From CBDBND01 sp965262665 (GTDB lineage Bacteria > Pseudomonadota > Alphaproteobacteria > Rhodospirillales > Rhodospirillaceae), in contig CBDHFR010000004.1 of assembly GCA_965262665.1 (NCBI GenBank), positions 1,488,001 to 1,552,000 on the forward strand: DNA of 64,000 bases, given 5' to 3'. The position numbers were made by a program, and so were the translations under genes. Below are positions 45,820-55,036 of this stretch, piece after piece (positions within the stretch are counted from its first letter, which is position 1; every line of letters starts with the position of its first letter). The notes below the pieces were generated by a model. The model was not told the DNA's origin. It did no database searches and worked only from the letters and a program-made list of their open reading frames with translations.

Positions 45820-46266
45820 TTATCGCTTCCCAAATCCCGGCGGACGTTCAATGGTGCTGCGTGAGGGTAGACCGTCATCGTCGTCTTCGTCGTCTTCAAA
45901 AATGTCCTGCGTGCCGGATTTTTGTTGCTCTTTTCGTCTGCGTGCCGCTTGTCGGCTTTTAGCGACCAGTTGTTGTGATTCAATTTGCTTTTGGCGGTTG
46001 GCGCGCACAACCATGAGGGCGAGAAGAGCCAGAACCCCGCCGACCATACTCGCCATCCATATGCGTCTGCTCCGCTCTTGTTCGATTTGACGGCGTACTT
46101 GAGGGAGACATGTTGGTAAGTTTTGCTCACACGCACGGCGCTTTTGGAAATCCTGCATCCGTTTATCCGGAAACCCATCCTGGGCCTAGGCTAAGGCCTC
46201 ACCGCCTGAAAAAGCCACTATGCACCCAAACGCTAATGCAGTAAGGGCCTTTGACAGTGCGTTCAT
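45820..46266 (-). pseudogene. Small secreted/membrane protein with amber codon, paralogue of 46287-46682
   Basis: From ATG 46266 the frame reads MNALSKALTALAFGCIVAFS GGEALA, a clear signal peptide. A TAG at 46188-46186 follows exactly at the cleavage site, then AQDGFPDKRMQDFQKRRACE QNLPTCLPQVRRQIEQE, a membrane helix (IWMASMVGGVLALLALMVV) and a charged tail ending PPGFGKR. Without the amber codon it is a type I membrane protein of about 148 residues. With it, only an internal start at 46158 could give the rest, without a signal. It shares the RRACEQxLPxCxPxxRxQxE motif with its neighbour. The IS1595 duplication covers its stop codon. Confidence 0.7.
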
Positions 46267-46286
46267 TGATGAACTGACCAATTTCT

Positions 46287-46682
46287 TTATGTCGAGTCCG
46301 ATTTTGCCTGATCTTGCTCTAAAACTCCACCGGACTTGTCCAGACGACTGTGGAGTTTCTTGAGATCTTCGCGCTCGTTTCGCTGTATGGACCGGAGCCG
46401 GCGTCGTAAAAAATATCCGGTTATGAGTACCCCTACCGCGAGGCCCATTAATCCGAACCCCAGTCGTCTACGCTCGGCTTCCAGTTGAATGCGAATTTCA
46501 GGCCGGCATTCCGGCAGGTCTTGCTCGCATGCTCGTCGTTCTCGGGTTTGACGGGCGCGTTGGCTCATTTGCGCATGCACACCTGTGGAAGGAAAAATCA
46601 TCCCTATCGCGGCGATAAAATACCGGTGGGACGAAATTTTTCTTGTCCTGGTTAGGCTCTGAGGTCGCAAGTCACCACTCAT
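46287..46682 (-). CDS. Small exported membrane protein, paralogue
   Basis: About 131 residues from Met 46682 (a Met at 46703 is possible). Signal peptide HRYFIAAIGMIFPSTGVHAQ, then ERRACEQDLPECRPEIRIQL EAERRR with two Cys, one membrane helix (LGFGLMGLAVGVLITGYFL) and a charged cytoplasmic tail. It is a tandem paralogue of 45820-46266: same order of signal, RRACEQxLPxC motif, helix and tail. The family is unknown to me. It is divergent from the VOC gene; the two starts nearly touch. Confidence 0.65.
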   Translation of the reverse strand: MSGDLRPQSLTRTRKISSHRYFIAAIGMIFPSTGVHAQMSQRARQTRERRACEQDLPECRPEIRIQLEAERRRLGFGLMGLAVGVLITGYFLRRRLRSIQRNEREDLKKLHSRLDKSGGVLEQDQAKSDST

Positions 46683-46701
46683 CAGGACTATAGTATGCGT
46701 C

Positions 46702-47142
46702 ATGGAGATGGCTAAAAACAGGGCCGGCGGGTTTGATATTTTAGGACTGGATCATGTGGTCCTCCGCACCACTGATATGGATCAAGCGCTCGCCTTTTAT
46801 TGTGAGGTTTTGGGATGCGACGTTGAACGCACCATCGCCGACATGGGACTGGTCCAGTTGAGAGCGGGACGATCTCTCATTGACTTGGTGGACGTCAACG
46901 CTCCCCTGGGTAAGCAGGGTGGACCACCGCCCGGAAGCGATGGACACAATGTCGATCATCTATGTATCCGTATCGAACCCTTTGAACCGAACCGCCTGAT
47001 CGCGCATTTAGAAACAAATGGAATTACGCCCGGAGACGTCGGCCGACGATATGGCGCAGATGGGTACGGACAATCCATGTACGTCAAAGATCCGGATGGC
47101 AACACGGTTGAGTTGAAAGGGCCGCCCGAAGATGTCCCATAG
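46702..47142 (+). CDS. VOC-family (glyoxalase-like) protein
   Basis: A 146-residue single-domain glyoxalase-fold protein. LGLDHVVLRTTDMDQALAFY has the first metal His, VDHLCIRIEPFE the second, and QSMYVKDPDGNTVELKGPP the terminal Glu. The pattern of two His and one Glu is that of metal-dependent VOC enzymes (glyoxalase, fosfomycin-resistance, dioxygenase types). The start could be ATG 46702 or 46708. It overlaps the next gene by 11 bases. Confidence 0.88.
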   Translation: MEMAKNRAGGFDILGLDHVVLRTTDMDQALAFYCEVLGCDVERTIADMGLVQLRAGRSLIDLVDVNAPLGKQGGPPPGSDGHNVDHLCIRIEPFEPNRLIAHLETNGITPGDVGRRYGADGYGQSMYVKDPDGNTVELKGPPEDVP

Positions 47143-48290
47143 ACTGTCTGTTTGGTGCGTTGCAGTCTTCGCCGTCTTTTCCTCGATGCCTTTTTCAAGC
47201 AGCGACGCACAGGAACGTGTCCACACAGGCCGGCCGGTGTGGCGATCCTTTGACACTCGTGACACGGGCGCCGCAAGCGTAACCCACCAAGCACAACTCA
47301 ATGAGCGCGGTTTCGTCTATGCGGCAAACGATGCCGGCTTGCTTACTTTTGACGGTGCGTGTTGGAAACTCTTCAAGACAGGGCTTTCTGTTCGGCCCAT
47401 AAACGCACTGCTGCCATTGAATGGAAACCGATGGCTTGCTGGCGGTTCCGGCATCATCGGCATATTCACACCTGATCAGTCGGGTACGCTGCAATGGTCA
47501 AACATTTCGATTGGATCGGATGACAGTGAGGACGAATTTTCAGACACAGTTTTGAATATACTTCCCACGTCAATGGGAACGTTAATTCTTACTGATCACG
47601 GGGCGATCCGGTTCACCGACGACAACTTGTCGAATATTGAGATTGGTGTGCCTACCGGTCTTGCCTTTCGAAACGGTGACCACATCATCGTTGGAATTTA
47701 AGGCGGATTGATTCAATTAACGGCCGACGACCATAGAGACCTTATTGCGCCGCCAGGATGGTCAGACCTTAAGTCCGTAGGCGTTACCTACACCAGCGAC
47801 GATGAACCGGTTCTGGTGACTCGCAGATCTGAACTGTTCAACGTAACCTTAAATGATGACGTTGTAAGACTCACACCACTCTGGGACGCCCTTCCCGCGC
47901 CTCTTGATACGGCATCAATCACAACTGCCGCGGCGGGCCCTGCAGGTTCGTATTATCTCGGTTCTGAGAACGGCACATTTATTCAGTTAGATAGCCAAGG
48001 CGTAGCAACGCTTTCCCTCGACCGCCGGGCTGGTTTTCGCGCAGGCGCGATTAGATCCATTGTTGTTTTGCCAGACGGCTCGTTCTTGTTGTTTTTTGAC
48101 GGCGGTTCAACTTGGATTGCACCATTAAATCATCTTCGAATTTATGACTCGCTCAACGGTTTGCCTTCGCCAAGCTCGGCCATTGCGATCAGTGGCGTGA
48201 CAACCTTTGCAGGAACATCGGACGGATTGTTCCGTTCTATTTCGGGGCATCGCATGGTTAACGTACCCGAAATAGACACTGGACCTATCC
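47132..48290 (+). pseudogene. Two-component-regulator propeller sensor, N-terminal part, broken
   Basis: The signal peptide (MSHRLSVWCVAVFAVFSSMP to SDA) is followed by beta-propeller repeats of the Reg_prop type: GFVYAANDAGLLTFDGACWK, NRWLAGGSGIIGIF, LDTASITTAAAGPAGSYYLG and GVTTFAGTSDGLFRSISG. An in-frame TAA at 47699 (GI-stop-GGLIQL) interrupts it. Near 48290 the gene is cut by an IS21 fragment. Full-length relatives continue into Y_Y_Y, histidine-kinase or cyclase domains, all missing here. Start overlaps the VOC gene. Confidence 0.75.
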
Positions 48291-49254
48291 GCGCGGCTTT
48301 GCGTAGCGTTTCGCGTGTGCGAAGCGAAGGCGTGTGGGCGGTGGCCGCCGCCGTGGTTGCCACCCGAGCGCGCGGCAGATAGGGATAGCCAGCCAGATTG
48401 AGACGCGGCGGTCGGCGCTCGATCCGGCACAGTACCCGGACGGCCATATCGGTCTTCGCAGAGGTAATGGGATTGCAGTTCGCTGAACGACCGGGTTCGT
48501 TGCCGCCTGCCATCCGGCAGGATACGTGACGCCAAGCACTTGTCGTTGTCATAAAGGATCGATCGCGGCACGCCGCCGAAGAAGGCGAAGGCCTTGTTGT
48601 GGCCATCCAGCCAGGCTTCCACCGTCGCCGCCGGATAGGCCACGACGAAGCATGCAGCGCTGTGGGGAAGGGTCATGACAAAGAAATGGGCTCGCAGCTT
48701 GACGCCAGCGATGATCGCATCCGACTCGCCGAAGTCCGCCTGCGCATGCCCCGGCGCATGCCCCGGCGGATGTACCAGCGGCACGAACATCTCCCGCAAA
48801 CGACGGCGCCGTTCGCGGACGTAATCCTTGACGATGGTCTGGCCGCCGGTGAAGCCATGCTCATCGCGAAGGCGCTCGAATATCCGCTTTGCCGTGTGGC
48901 GCTGCTTACGGTGAACCCGTGCGGTCCGCTTCCAGAATGCGGTCAATGATATCCGTGAACGGGTCCAGCTTAGGCCGCTTCGGCGGCTCGCTGCGCCGGT
49001 ATCCCGGCGGCACCGAGTGCCGCAGCATCTTCTTCACTGTATCGCGCGATAGCCCAAACCGTCTTGCTGCTTCTCGCTGGCTCAGCTCTTCCACATGGCA
49101 CGCCAGTCGCACGGTTAGATAAAGGTCCACCAAGTACATCCTCCCACCTTCCATCCCCAAAAGGATCGAAGGCTACAGGTGGCAGACTTTTGCGCCGCCC
49201 GCGGCCGGGACATTCCCGCCGCTCCCGTGGACTAATTTGTCACCGCCGTTCTCA
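48291..49254 (-). mobile_element. IS21-family element, truncated copy 4 (istA side)
   Basis: The complete istA-side end lies at 49254 (TGAGAACGGCGGTGACAAAT reading inward). Most of istA follows, then a jump at about 48345 to a 55-base scrap of the istB-side region. The istB gene and the istB-side terminal bases are missing. Confidence 0.85.
48370..49139 (-). pseudogene. istA: IstA transposase (IS21), frameshifted and truncated
   Basis: It starts MYLVDLYLTVRLACHVEELS (ATG 49139 after GGGAGG) with an HTH (REAARRFGLSRDTVKKMLRH). The frame shifts near 48920, where ILEADRT should meet RKQRHTAKRIFERLRDEHGF. The DDE part follows: HAQADFGESDAIIAGVKLRA (first Asp), GGVPRSILYDNDKCL (second Asp) and SFSELQSHYLCEDRYGRPG. 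It then ends before the catalytic Glu. A 12-base tandem duplication doubles PGHA within HPPGHAPGHAQADF. Confidence 0.85.
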
Positions 49255-49286
49255 GTAAAGGGTCCGTGACTGTACAGCATTTCGTG

Positions 49287-49508
49287 TTACCGTTTGTGAT
49301 TGGCAAACGTCAGTATTGCTGTGTGCTTGGCGATCTCGACCCAGCTCTCACAGCCGGCGGGCACGCCGAGAAGGCATAGCAGCAACACTTCGTCGAGGGG
49401 ATAGAGGACCTTGGCGCGTTGCCGCGGGTCGTCGAGATCGGTGAAATGCTCCAGGAAATCAACAATCTGATTTAAGGCCTCGTTCGCCGTTCCAAACCGT
49501 CGCATCAT
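49287..49508 (-). pseudogene. ISAs1-family transposase, N-terminal fragment
   Basis: About 60 residues read VDFLEHFTDLDDPRQRAKVL YPLDEVLLLCLLGVPAG and CESWVEIA, the N-terminal DDE_Tnp_1-associated domain of ISAs1 transposases. The rest is absent; the IS21 end begins 33 bases away. Confidence 0.8.
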
Positions 49509-49620
49509 TTCTGGGATCCTTCTTGCGAATCAAAAGGATCAATAGCGATTCAGACTTCTACACTCTTGTCATCCTCAAATTCACCCGATTGCCCTGCACC
49601 CGGCTGCGGGCGAAGAAGCG

Positions 49621-50562
49621 TTGATGGCGACGATGTCTCCGGTAGGCTCACCCAGCCGCTTTGTCTACGACCGTCTCTTGAATGCTGTCGAAACGAATAC
49701 GCAGGGTCGCTACACCATCACCCCGTATTTCAATGGCGAGCTTGGTCCAGAGGAAAGTTACTTTAACGCCATGCGCCGTGGCCGTATTCACTTATCTGCG
49801 GTGTCGAGCCAAGCCGTGGGTACGGCCGTGCCAGAATATTCCATTCTCAGAGCACCGTATCTGTTTGAATCGTTCGAAGAGTTGTCCTTCATCTACACCA
49901 CACATCTTACCGAGTTACTGACTGAACTTTTCGCGGAAAAAGGCATGGTTCATCTCGAATGGGCTGCCAACGGGTGGGGAAATGTTTACGCTCAAAAACC
50001 GATACGTATACCGTCTGATGTTGCGGGATACCGCATTCGCGTTCCCCTTGAACCAAATGCCGCCCTTTTTTTGGCGCCTTAAACGTAGATGTCATACAGA
50101 TTCCGTTCACGGACATCATTCCTTCTCTTCAAACCGGGTTAATTGACGGTGGAGAATCAACCACGTTGATGTACGTGCAAGCGAGCCTTTTATACGAAAG
50201 CGAAATTTTTGACACGCACTCAGCATGGTTTTTCGCTCGCTGTGTATGCCGCCAATAAACGCTGGTACGACTATTTACTGGATGACGCGCAGACAATTTT
50301 TCGAACCGCATACATGACACCGGAAACAGCTTTTCCCATCCTGTCCCGACAAACTAACGACCTACTCACGTCAATCTCCAGGCAGGATGTTCAGGTTCAT
50401 GACCTGACGCGGGAGCAGCGCACTCAGTGGCAGCGTGCCACCGCCAGGGCCGTCGATCAGATCATTGCCCAAGCCGGAGGGTGGGTGGCAGAGCTTTATG
50501 GCCTCGTGTTGGAAGGAAAACGGGAATTTGCTTTAAAAGTCGCCGTGGAGACGGAGCTCTGA
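49621..50562 (+). pseudogene. TRAP-transporter solute-binding protein (DctP-like), truncated and frameshifted
   Basis: Three frames together give a DctP fold. FVYDRLLNAVETNTQGRYTI, LGPEESYFNAMRRGRIHLSA and ILRAPYLFESFEELSFIY come first. After a shift at the T7 run near 50069, LNVDVIQIPFTDIIPSLQTG LIDGGES follows. After a shift near the T5 run at 50210, AVYAANKRWYDYLLDDAQTI continues to the stop at 50562. The signal peptide is missing where transposon debris begins. Both shifts lie in T homopolymers, so sequencing error is possible, but the lost N-terminus is real. No DctQ/DctM genes are adjacent. Confidence 0.8.
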
Positions 50563-50685
50563 ACACAGACGGCTTGGAACGGGCCGCACCTCGTGCTTGA
50601 ATGGTTACATAAATCCTAGGTGTGGCGCAGAAATAATGGGCGAGCGGGCACCAGTCAAAGCTCGCCAATACGGAGGGGATGCATC

Positions 50686-52734
50686 ATGGCGAACGCAGGC
50701 GAAAAGGGTACCCGTTGTGTGGCTCTAGTTGGGCCACAGTCCAGCGGTAAGACAACACTGTTGGAGAGCATGCTTTTTGCCGCTGGAACAATACCGCGCA
50801 AAGGGCGTGTGCAGAACGGCACAACAGTAAGCGACACCTCCGACGAAGCGCGGGCGCGGAACATGTCGACTGAAATGACTCCCGTGCGCTTTGCCTATCT
50901 CGGCGACCCCTGGGTTGCTTTGGATTGCCCCGGTGCAATTGATCTCATCCAAGACTCACACCATGCCATGATGGTGGCGGATGTCGTGATTGTTGTCGCC
51001 GATCCGGACTTGGAGCGCATGGTTGCACTCGGCCCTACACTCCGATTTCTCGATACCAACAACATTCCCCACATGCTGTTCATCAATAAAATGGACAGCG
51101 GTGCGACCGTTTCCATTAAGGACTTGCTTGCCACCGCCCAGGAACAATCGCAGCGTCCGCTTGTGTTGCGTCACATACCGCTAATGGAGGGTCAGCAAAT
51201 CAACGGCTATGTGGATTTGGTGGCTGAGCGGGCCTACCACTACAAATTGGAAGAACCCTCAGAGCGCATTCCAATGGAGGAGGTTTCGTCCGCTGAAGCA
51301 AGCGATGCACGCCGTGAATTGTTAGAGACGCTTTCTGATTTCGACGACAGTCTCCTGGAACAGTTGCTTGAGGACATCGAGCCCGAAAGGGACGAAGTTT
51401 ACCGTCAGATCACCAAGGACCTCGCCGGAGATCTGATCGTTCCGGTTTTGCTTGGTGCCGCTGAACGGGAAAATGGAGTCCGCCGCCTCCTGAAAGCATT
51501 GCGCCATGAAGTGCCGACCGCGGGTGAGACTGCTGACCGCCTCGGTCTCCCGGCCATAAGCCCCCTCGCCCAAGTCTATAAGATCAATTACGCCCAACAT
51601 GTCGGCAAACTGACGTTTATGCGTATTTGGCGCGGCTCCATCAAAGATGGAGATACGTTTAGCGGACACCGCGTTAGTAATATGCAGGAAGGTGCGGAGC
51701 CCAATCTGGCAAAAGCTAAGGTTACTAGCGTAGGTACCGGAGATATGGTCGCGTTTTCACGGATGGAGGAAGGTAAGGCCAGCGATGTGTTCGATGAAAA
51801 TGGCGTATCGGACCCCAAATCTTGGCCATTGGTCCCACCGCCCTTGTTCGCTCAGTCCGTTACTGCCAAAGATCGCAAGGACGACGTCAAGTTAACAGAA
51901 TCACTGCGTAAGATTTGTGAGGAAGACCCGTCGCTTATCCTTGATCAAAACGCGGATACCCATGAAATGTTGCTCAAAGGCCAAGGAGACGTCCATATCC
52001 ACCTGGCTATCGACCGGCTAAAAAGAAAATTCGACCTCGAGCTTTCTTCCGTGCGTCCGCAAGTGGCGTACAAGGAAACCATTCGTAAATCGACCAATCA
52101 GCATACGCGATTTAAGCGACAATCTGGCGGCCACGGGCAGTTTGCTGACATCAAGGTCGATATCAAGCCGTTGCCACGCGGTTCAGGTGTGCAATTTGAA
52201 GACACCATTGTTGGTGGTGTTGTGCCGAAAAACTATATTCCCGCTGTCGAAGCCGGAGTGCGCGACAACACAACGCGAGGTCCGCTGGGTTTCACCGTCG
52301 TGGATTTGCATGTGACTCTGGTCGATGGTCAGCATCATGCCGTCGACTCGTCGGACCAGGCCTTTCGTACCGCCGGCCGCATGGCAATAACAGAAGGTCT
52401 GCCGGCCTGTGACCCGGTCTTGTTGGAACCCATTAACGAAGTTCAGATCGTTGTACCAAATGCCTATACCTCGAAGGTTCAGCGCGCCATCACACAGAGA
52501 AGAGCACAGATTCAAGGCTTCGATGCCCGCGATGGCTGGAGCGGGTGGGATCAGATCAATGCCCATATACCAGAGGCGGAAATGCAGGACCTGATCACAG
52601 AAATCCGCTCCCTGTCTCTTGGCATAGGCACCTTTGAGGCTGACTTCAGCCATTTCCAAGAATTGACGGGGCGGGATGCCGACCGTGTCGTCCAGGCGCG
52701 CAAAGAGTCGTTAGACGCGACAAAAGCGCACTAA
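50686..52734 (+). CDS. EF-G-like translational GTPase (paralogue of FusA)
   Basis: 682 residues from MANAGEKGTRCVALVGPQSS (ATG 50686, with GGAGGGG upstream); the frame extends upstream without similarity. It has the EF-G domain order: GTPase with P-loop GPQSSGKTT, switch II region LDCPGAIDL and G4 INKMD; a beta-barrel domain II; domain III (TLxxAL-like HIHLAIDRLKRKFDLELSSV); domain IV (RPQVAYKETIRKSTNQHTRF; GGHGQFADIKV); and domain V. The canonical DTPGH is DCPGA, so the catalytic His of EF-G is Ala. It belongs with the EF-G-like proteins of unclear role found beside true FusA in many bacteria. Confidence 0.9.
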   Translation: MANAGEKGTRCVALVGPQSSGKTTLLESMLFAAGTIPRKGRVQNGTTVSDTSDEARARNMSTEMTPVRFAYLGDPWVALDCPGAIDLIQDSHHAMMVADVVIVVADPDLERMVALGPTLRFLDTNNIPHMLFINKMDSGATVSIKDLLATAQEQSQRPLVLRHIPLMEGQQINGYVDLVAERAYHYKLEEPSERIPMEEVSSAEASDARRELLETLSDFDDSLLEQLLEDIEPERDEVYRQITKDLAGDLIVPVLLGAAERENGVRRLLKALRHEVPTAGETADRLGLPAISPLAQVYKINYAQHVGKLTFMRIWRGSIKDGDTFSGHRVSNMQEGAEPNLAKAKVTSVGTGDMVAFSRMEEGKASDVFDENGVSDPKSWPLVPPPLFAQSVTAKDRKDDVKLTESLRKICEEDPSLILDQNADTHEMLLKGQGDVHIHLAIDRLKRKFDLELSSVRPQVAYKETIRKSTNQHTRFKRQSGGHGQFADIKVDIKPLPRGSGVQFEDTIVGGVVPKNYIPAVEAGVRDNTTRGPLGFTVVDLHVTLVDGQHHAVDSSDQAFRTAGRMAITEGLPACDPVLLEPINEVQIVVPNAYTSKVQRAITQRRAQIQGFDARDGWSGWDQINAHIPEAEMQDLITEIRSLSLGIGTFEADFSHFQELTGRDADRVVQARKESLDATKAH

Positions 52735-52840
52735 CCGTAGAGCTTTAGATGCGCTCTAACTCGTAGAAGACCGTACCTGGTACGGGCTTAGTGTCTACAA
52801 CAGCATGTGATTGGGAATGAGATTGGACGCCTACAAGAAG

Positions 52841-52863
52841 GTGGCGGAAGTACTCTCCGCCAC
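52841..52863. terminator. Possible hairpin after the EF-G-like gene
   Basis: Perfect 8-bp stem GTGGCGGA / TCCGCCAC with a 7-base loop, about 105 bases after the stop. No T run follows, so the terminator role is weak. Nearby, 52975-52998 holds four copies of a TCCAAT-type hexamer. Confidence 0.3.
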
Positions 52864-53018
52864 ATCAATGTTTCTGGGCATCCCGTGATGTCCCTACCCA
52901 TCCCAAGTGAATATCTTTTTCTATGGTTTTCTTTCCCTCTTTGTCTTGTAGTGTCCGCCATAGTCCATCACAATCCCAATTCCAATTCCAATTCCAAGGA
53001 TGGGTATGGAGATGGTAG

Positions 53019-53215
53019 GTGGCACGACAAATTGGACGCCTCAAGGCTTTAGCAGTCACCCGGGCTAAGGAGAAGGGTCTCTATGCCGATGGAGGGGGCC
53101 TGTACCTCCAAATTTCTCCCGCAGGGAGCAAGTCCTGGATCTTCCGGTATCGCATGAATGGACGCAAAACACCCCGGGATATGGGCCTCGGATCAACGCA
53201 TACGGTGGCGAAAGC
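53019..53215 (+). pseudogene. P4-type tyrosine integrase, N-terminal fragment
   Basis: From GTG 53019: IGRLKALAVTRAKEKGLYAD, GGGLYLQISPAGSKSWIFRY and RMNGRKTPRDMGLGS. This is the arm-binding (DUF4102-like) start of island integrases. The frame then runs into HsdR-derived sequence. No catalytic domain remains. Confidence 0.85.
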
Positions 53216-53220
53216 TGGAG

Positions 53221-53901
53221 GCCCAGTACACGACCGCCGCCGAGGCCGAGTTCTTCAAGCAACTGGAGAAGGCCCTGAAGACCCGTGGCACGCTCGATGT
53301 GCTTCGCCACGGCATCAAGCTGATCCCCGGCATCAGGTTCAGCCTGTGCTTCTTCAAGCCCGCCTCGGGGTTGAATGCGGCATTGGTCGGCAACTACGAG
53401 GCCAACATCCTGTCGGTCAACCGGGAAATCCCGGCCGACATCGAGATCACCGAGGACATGCTCCGCCTTCAGGCATTCCGCGTCGAGCAGAAGGAGCAGG
53501 GGGCGGCGACGCTCGGTCCGGGGGACACCGAGGCGCTCACGCCGATCAGCGAGTTCGCCGCCAAACCGTACACGGAAGAGGAAGAACGTTCCCTCTCCGA
53601 GATCATCAAGACGTTCAATGACCGCCATGGGACGACGTTCACGCGCGAGGACTTTATCCGTTTCGAGCAGGTCAACCGTGAAATCATGGATGACGACCTG
53701 ACCGAAATGCTGCGCAACAACCCGCCCGATGTGGTGTTTTCGGCATTTAGCGAAGCCTTTTTCAAAGGCGCCATCAGAATGTTCCAACGCGACAACGAGA
53801 TGAAGAGCATCGTCCTGAGCGATACCGAGGCCCGCGACCGGGCGACCCGGCATTTCTTCAACAGGGCACTGCGGGAAGTCAGGGAGGGGGCACAGGGATG
53901 A
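53221..53901 (+). pseudogene. Type I restriction enzyme HsdR, internally deleted remnant
   Basis: One open frame joins two distant parts of an R subunit. The first is FFKQLEKALKTRGTLDVLRH then FFKPASGLNAALVGNYEANI. The second is the EcoEI_R_C-type C-terminus, REIPADIEITEDMLRLQAFR, PISEFAAKPYTEEEERSLSE, FEQVNREIMDDDLTEMLRNN and ending AREVREGA-like. The nuclease motif and the whole DEAD-type helicase between them are deleted, about 600-700 residues judged by family length. It is in frame but cannot restrict DNA. No hsdM or hsdS is nearby. Confidence 0.75.
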
Positions 53902-54263
53902 CGGTTTTTGGTGACCTGGCCGGTCTTGGACGACGACGAAGCGGTTTTCGGAAACCCAGCCGGGCCGCTGGCGGTTCTCGCCCGCCCTCGAAGAGACGTT
54001 GAAGCGGGCCGGCGAACCGAGCAAGCATGAGGCCCTTTCCCATTCGGGGGCCACTTCCTGGGGCTTCATCGCATTCTGGGCAAAGCGGGTATCCATTCGC
54101 ACTCTTTCCGGGACATAATCAGACTGTCGATCAGAGATTAAGATGACTGCGTGAAGAAACGCCAAACAGCGATATGAAGATGGGTTAAGGAATGGATAAA
54201 GAAGAATATGTATTTACAACATACTGATATTACACAATAAATATAAAATTATGGTGGAGGGAG
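53902..54263. other. No gene recognised
   Basis: About 360 bases. The first 200 are GC-rich and may be decayed coding sequence; the last 100 are AT-rich up to the IS21 end. Nothing recognisable. Confidence 0.4.
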
Positions 54264-55036
54264 TGTCAACGGCGGAGCAAAATCAGTCCAGTTGGGCGGC
54301 GTAAAACCAGTCCATTTTATGTGATGCCGAAGGCGTTGTTGCGGGTTGTCCCGGTAGTGCATAGGAGGGACCCGCGCGGCTTTGCGTAGCGTTTCGCGTG
54401 TGCGAAGCGAAGGCGTGTGGGCGGTGCCTGTGTACCCACCGGGTCAACGCCGGCCTCGGTGTTAGATACCGATCAGCTGCGGCCGGCTGTTTGTTGTTTT
54501 CTTCGGCTCTGGTTGAGCCGGTAGCTGTCGCCGTTCATTTCCAGAATATGGACATGGTGGGTCAGGCGATCGAGCAGCGCGCCGGTCAGGCGCTCGGAAC
54601 CGAATATTTCCGTCCATTCGTCGAACGGCAAGTTCGAGGTGATGACGATTGCGCCCCGTTCGTAACGTTGGCTGAACACTTCGAAGAGGAGTTCGGCGCC
54701 GGTCTTTGAGAGCGGCACGAAGCCGAGTTCGTCGATAATCAGCAGGCGGACCTTTGCCAATTGCTTCTGCAACCGCAGCAACCGCTGCTCATCCCTCGCT
54801 CCCATCAGTTCATGGACCAGGGCGGCCGCGGTGGTGAAGCCAACGGCAAGTCCCTTCTGGCAGGCCGCTAAACCGAGGCCCAGGGCGATGTGCGTCTTGC
54901 CGGTGCCGGAATTGCCAAGCGCGATGACGTTCTCATGGCGATCGATGTATTCACCCCGTGCCAGGTCGAGAACCAGCATTTTGTTGAGCGATGGGATGGC
55001 CTTGAAGTCGAAGCTGTCGAGGCTTTTGTACGCGGA
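54264..55036 (-). mobile_element. IS21-family element, truncated copy 3 (istB side)
   Basis: The istB-side end TGTCAACGGCGGAGCAAAAT begins at 54264, followed by the longest istB of the window. At about 55036 it meets a group II intron reverse-transcriptase fragment; istA and the other end are missing. Confidence 0.88.
54473..55034 (-). pseudogene. istB: IstB ATPase (IS21 helper), N-terminally truncated
   Basis: About 185 residues. It starts mid-protein at AYKSLDSFDFKAIPSLNKML, then LARGEYIDRHENVIALGNSG with the P-loop GNSGTGKTH, Walker B LLIIDELGFVPLS, and SNLPFDEWTEIFGSERLTG to the end. An internal Met at 54979 could start a shortened protein. About 60-70 N-terminal residues are lost. Confidence 0.88.

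Noticed and set aside
53221..53901. Functional type I restriction system
   Set aside because: The helicase and nuclease regions are deleted and no hsdM or hsdS is present.
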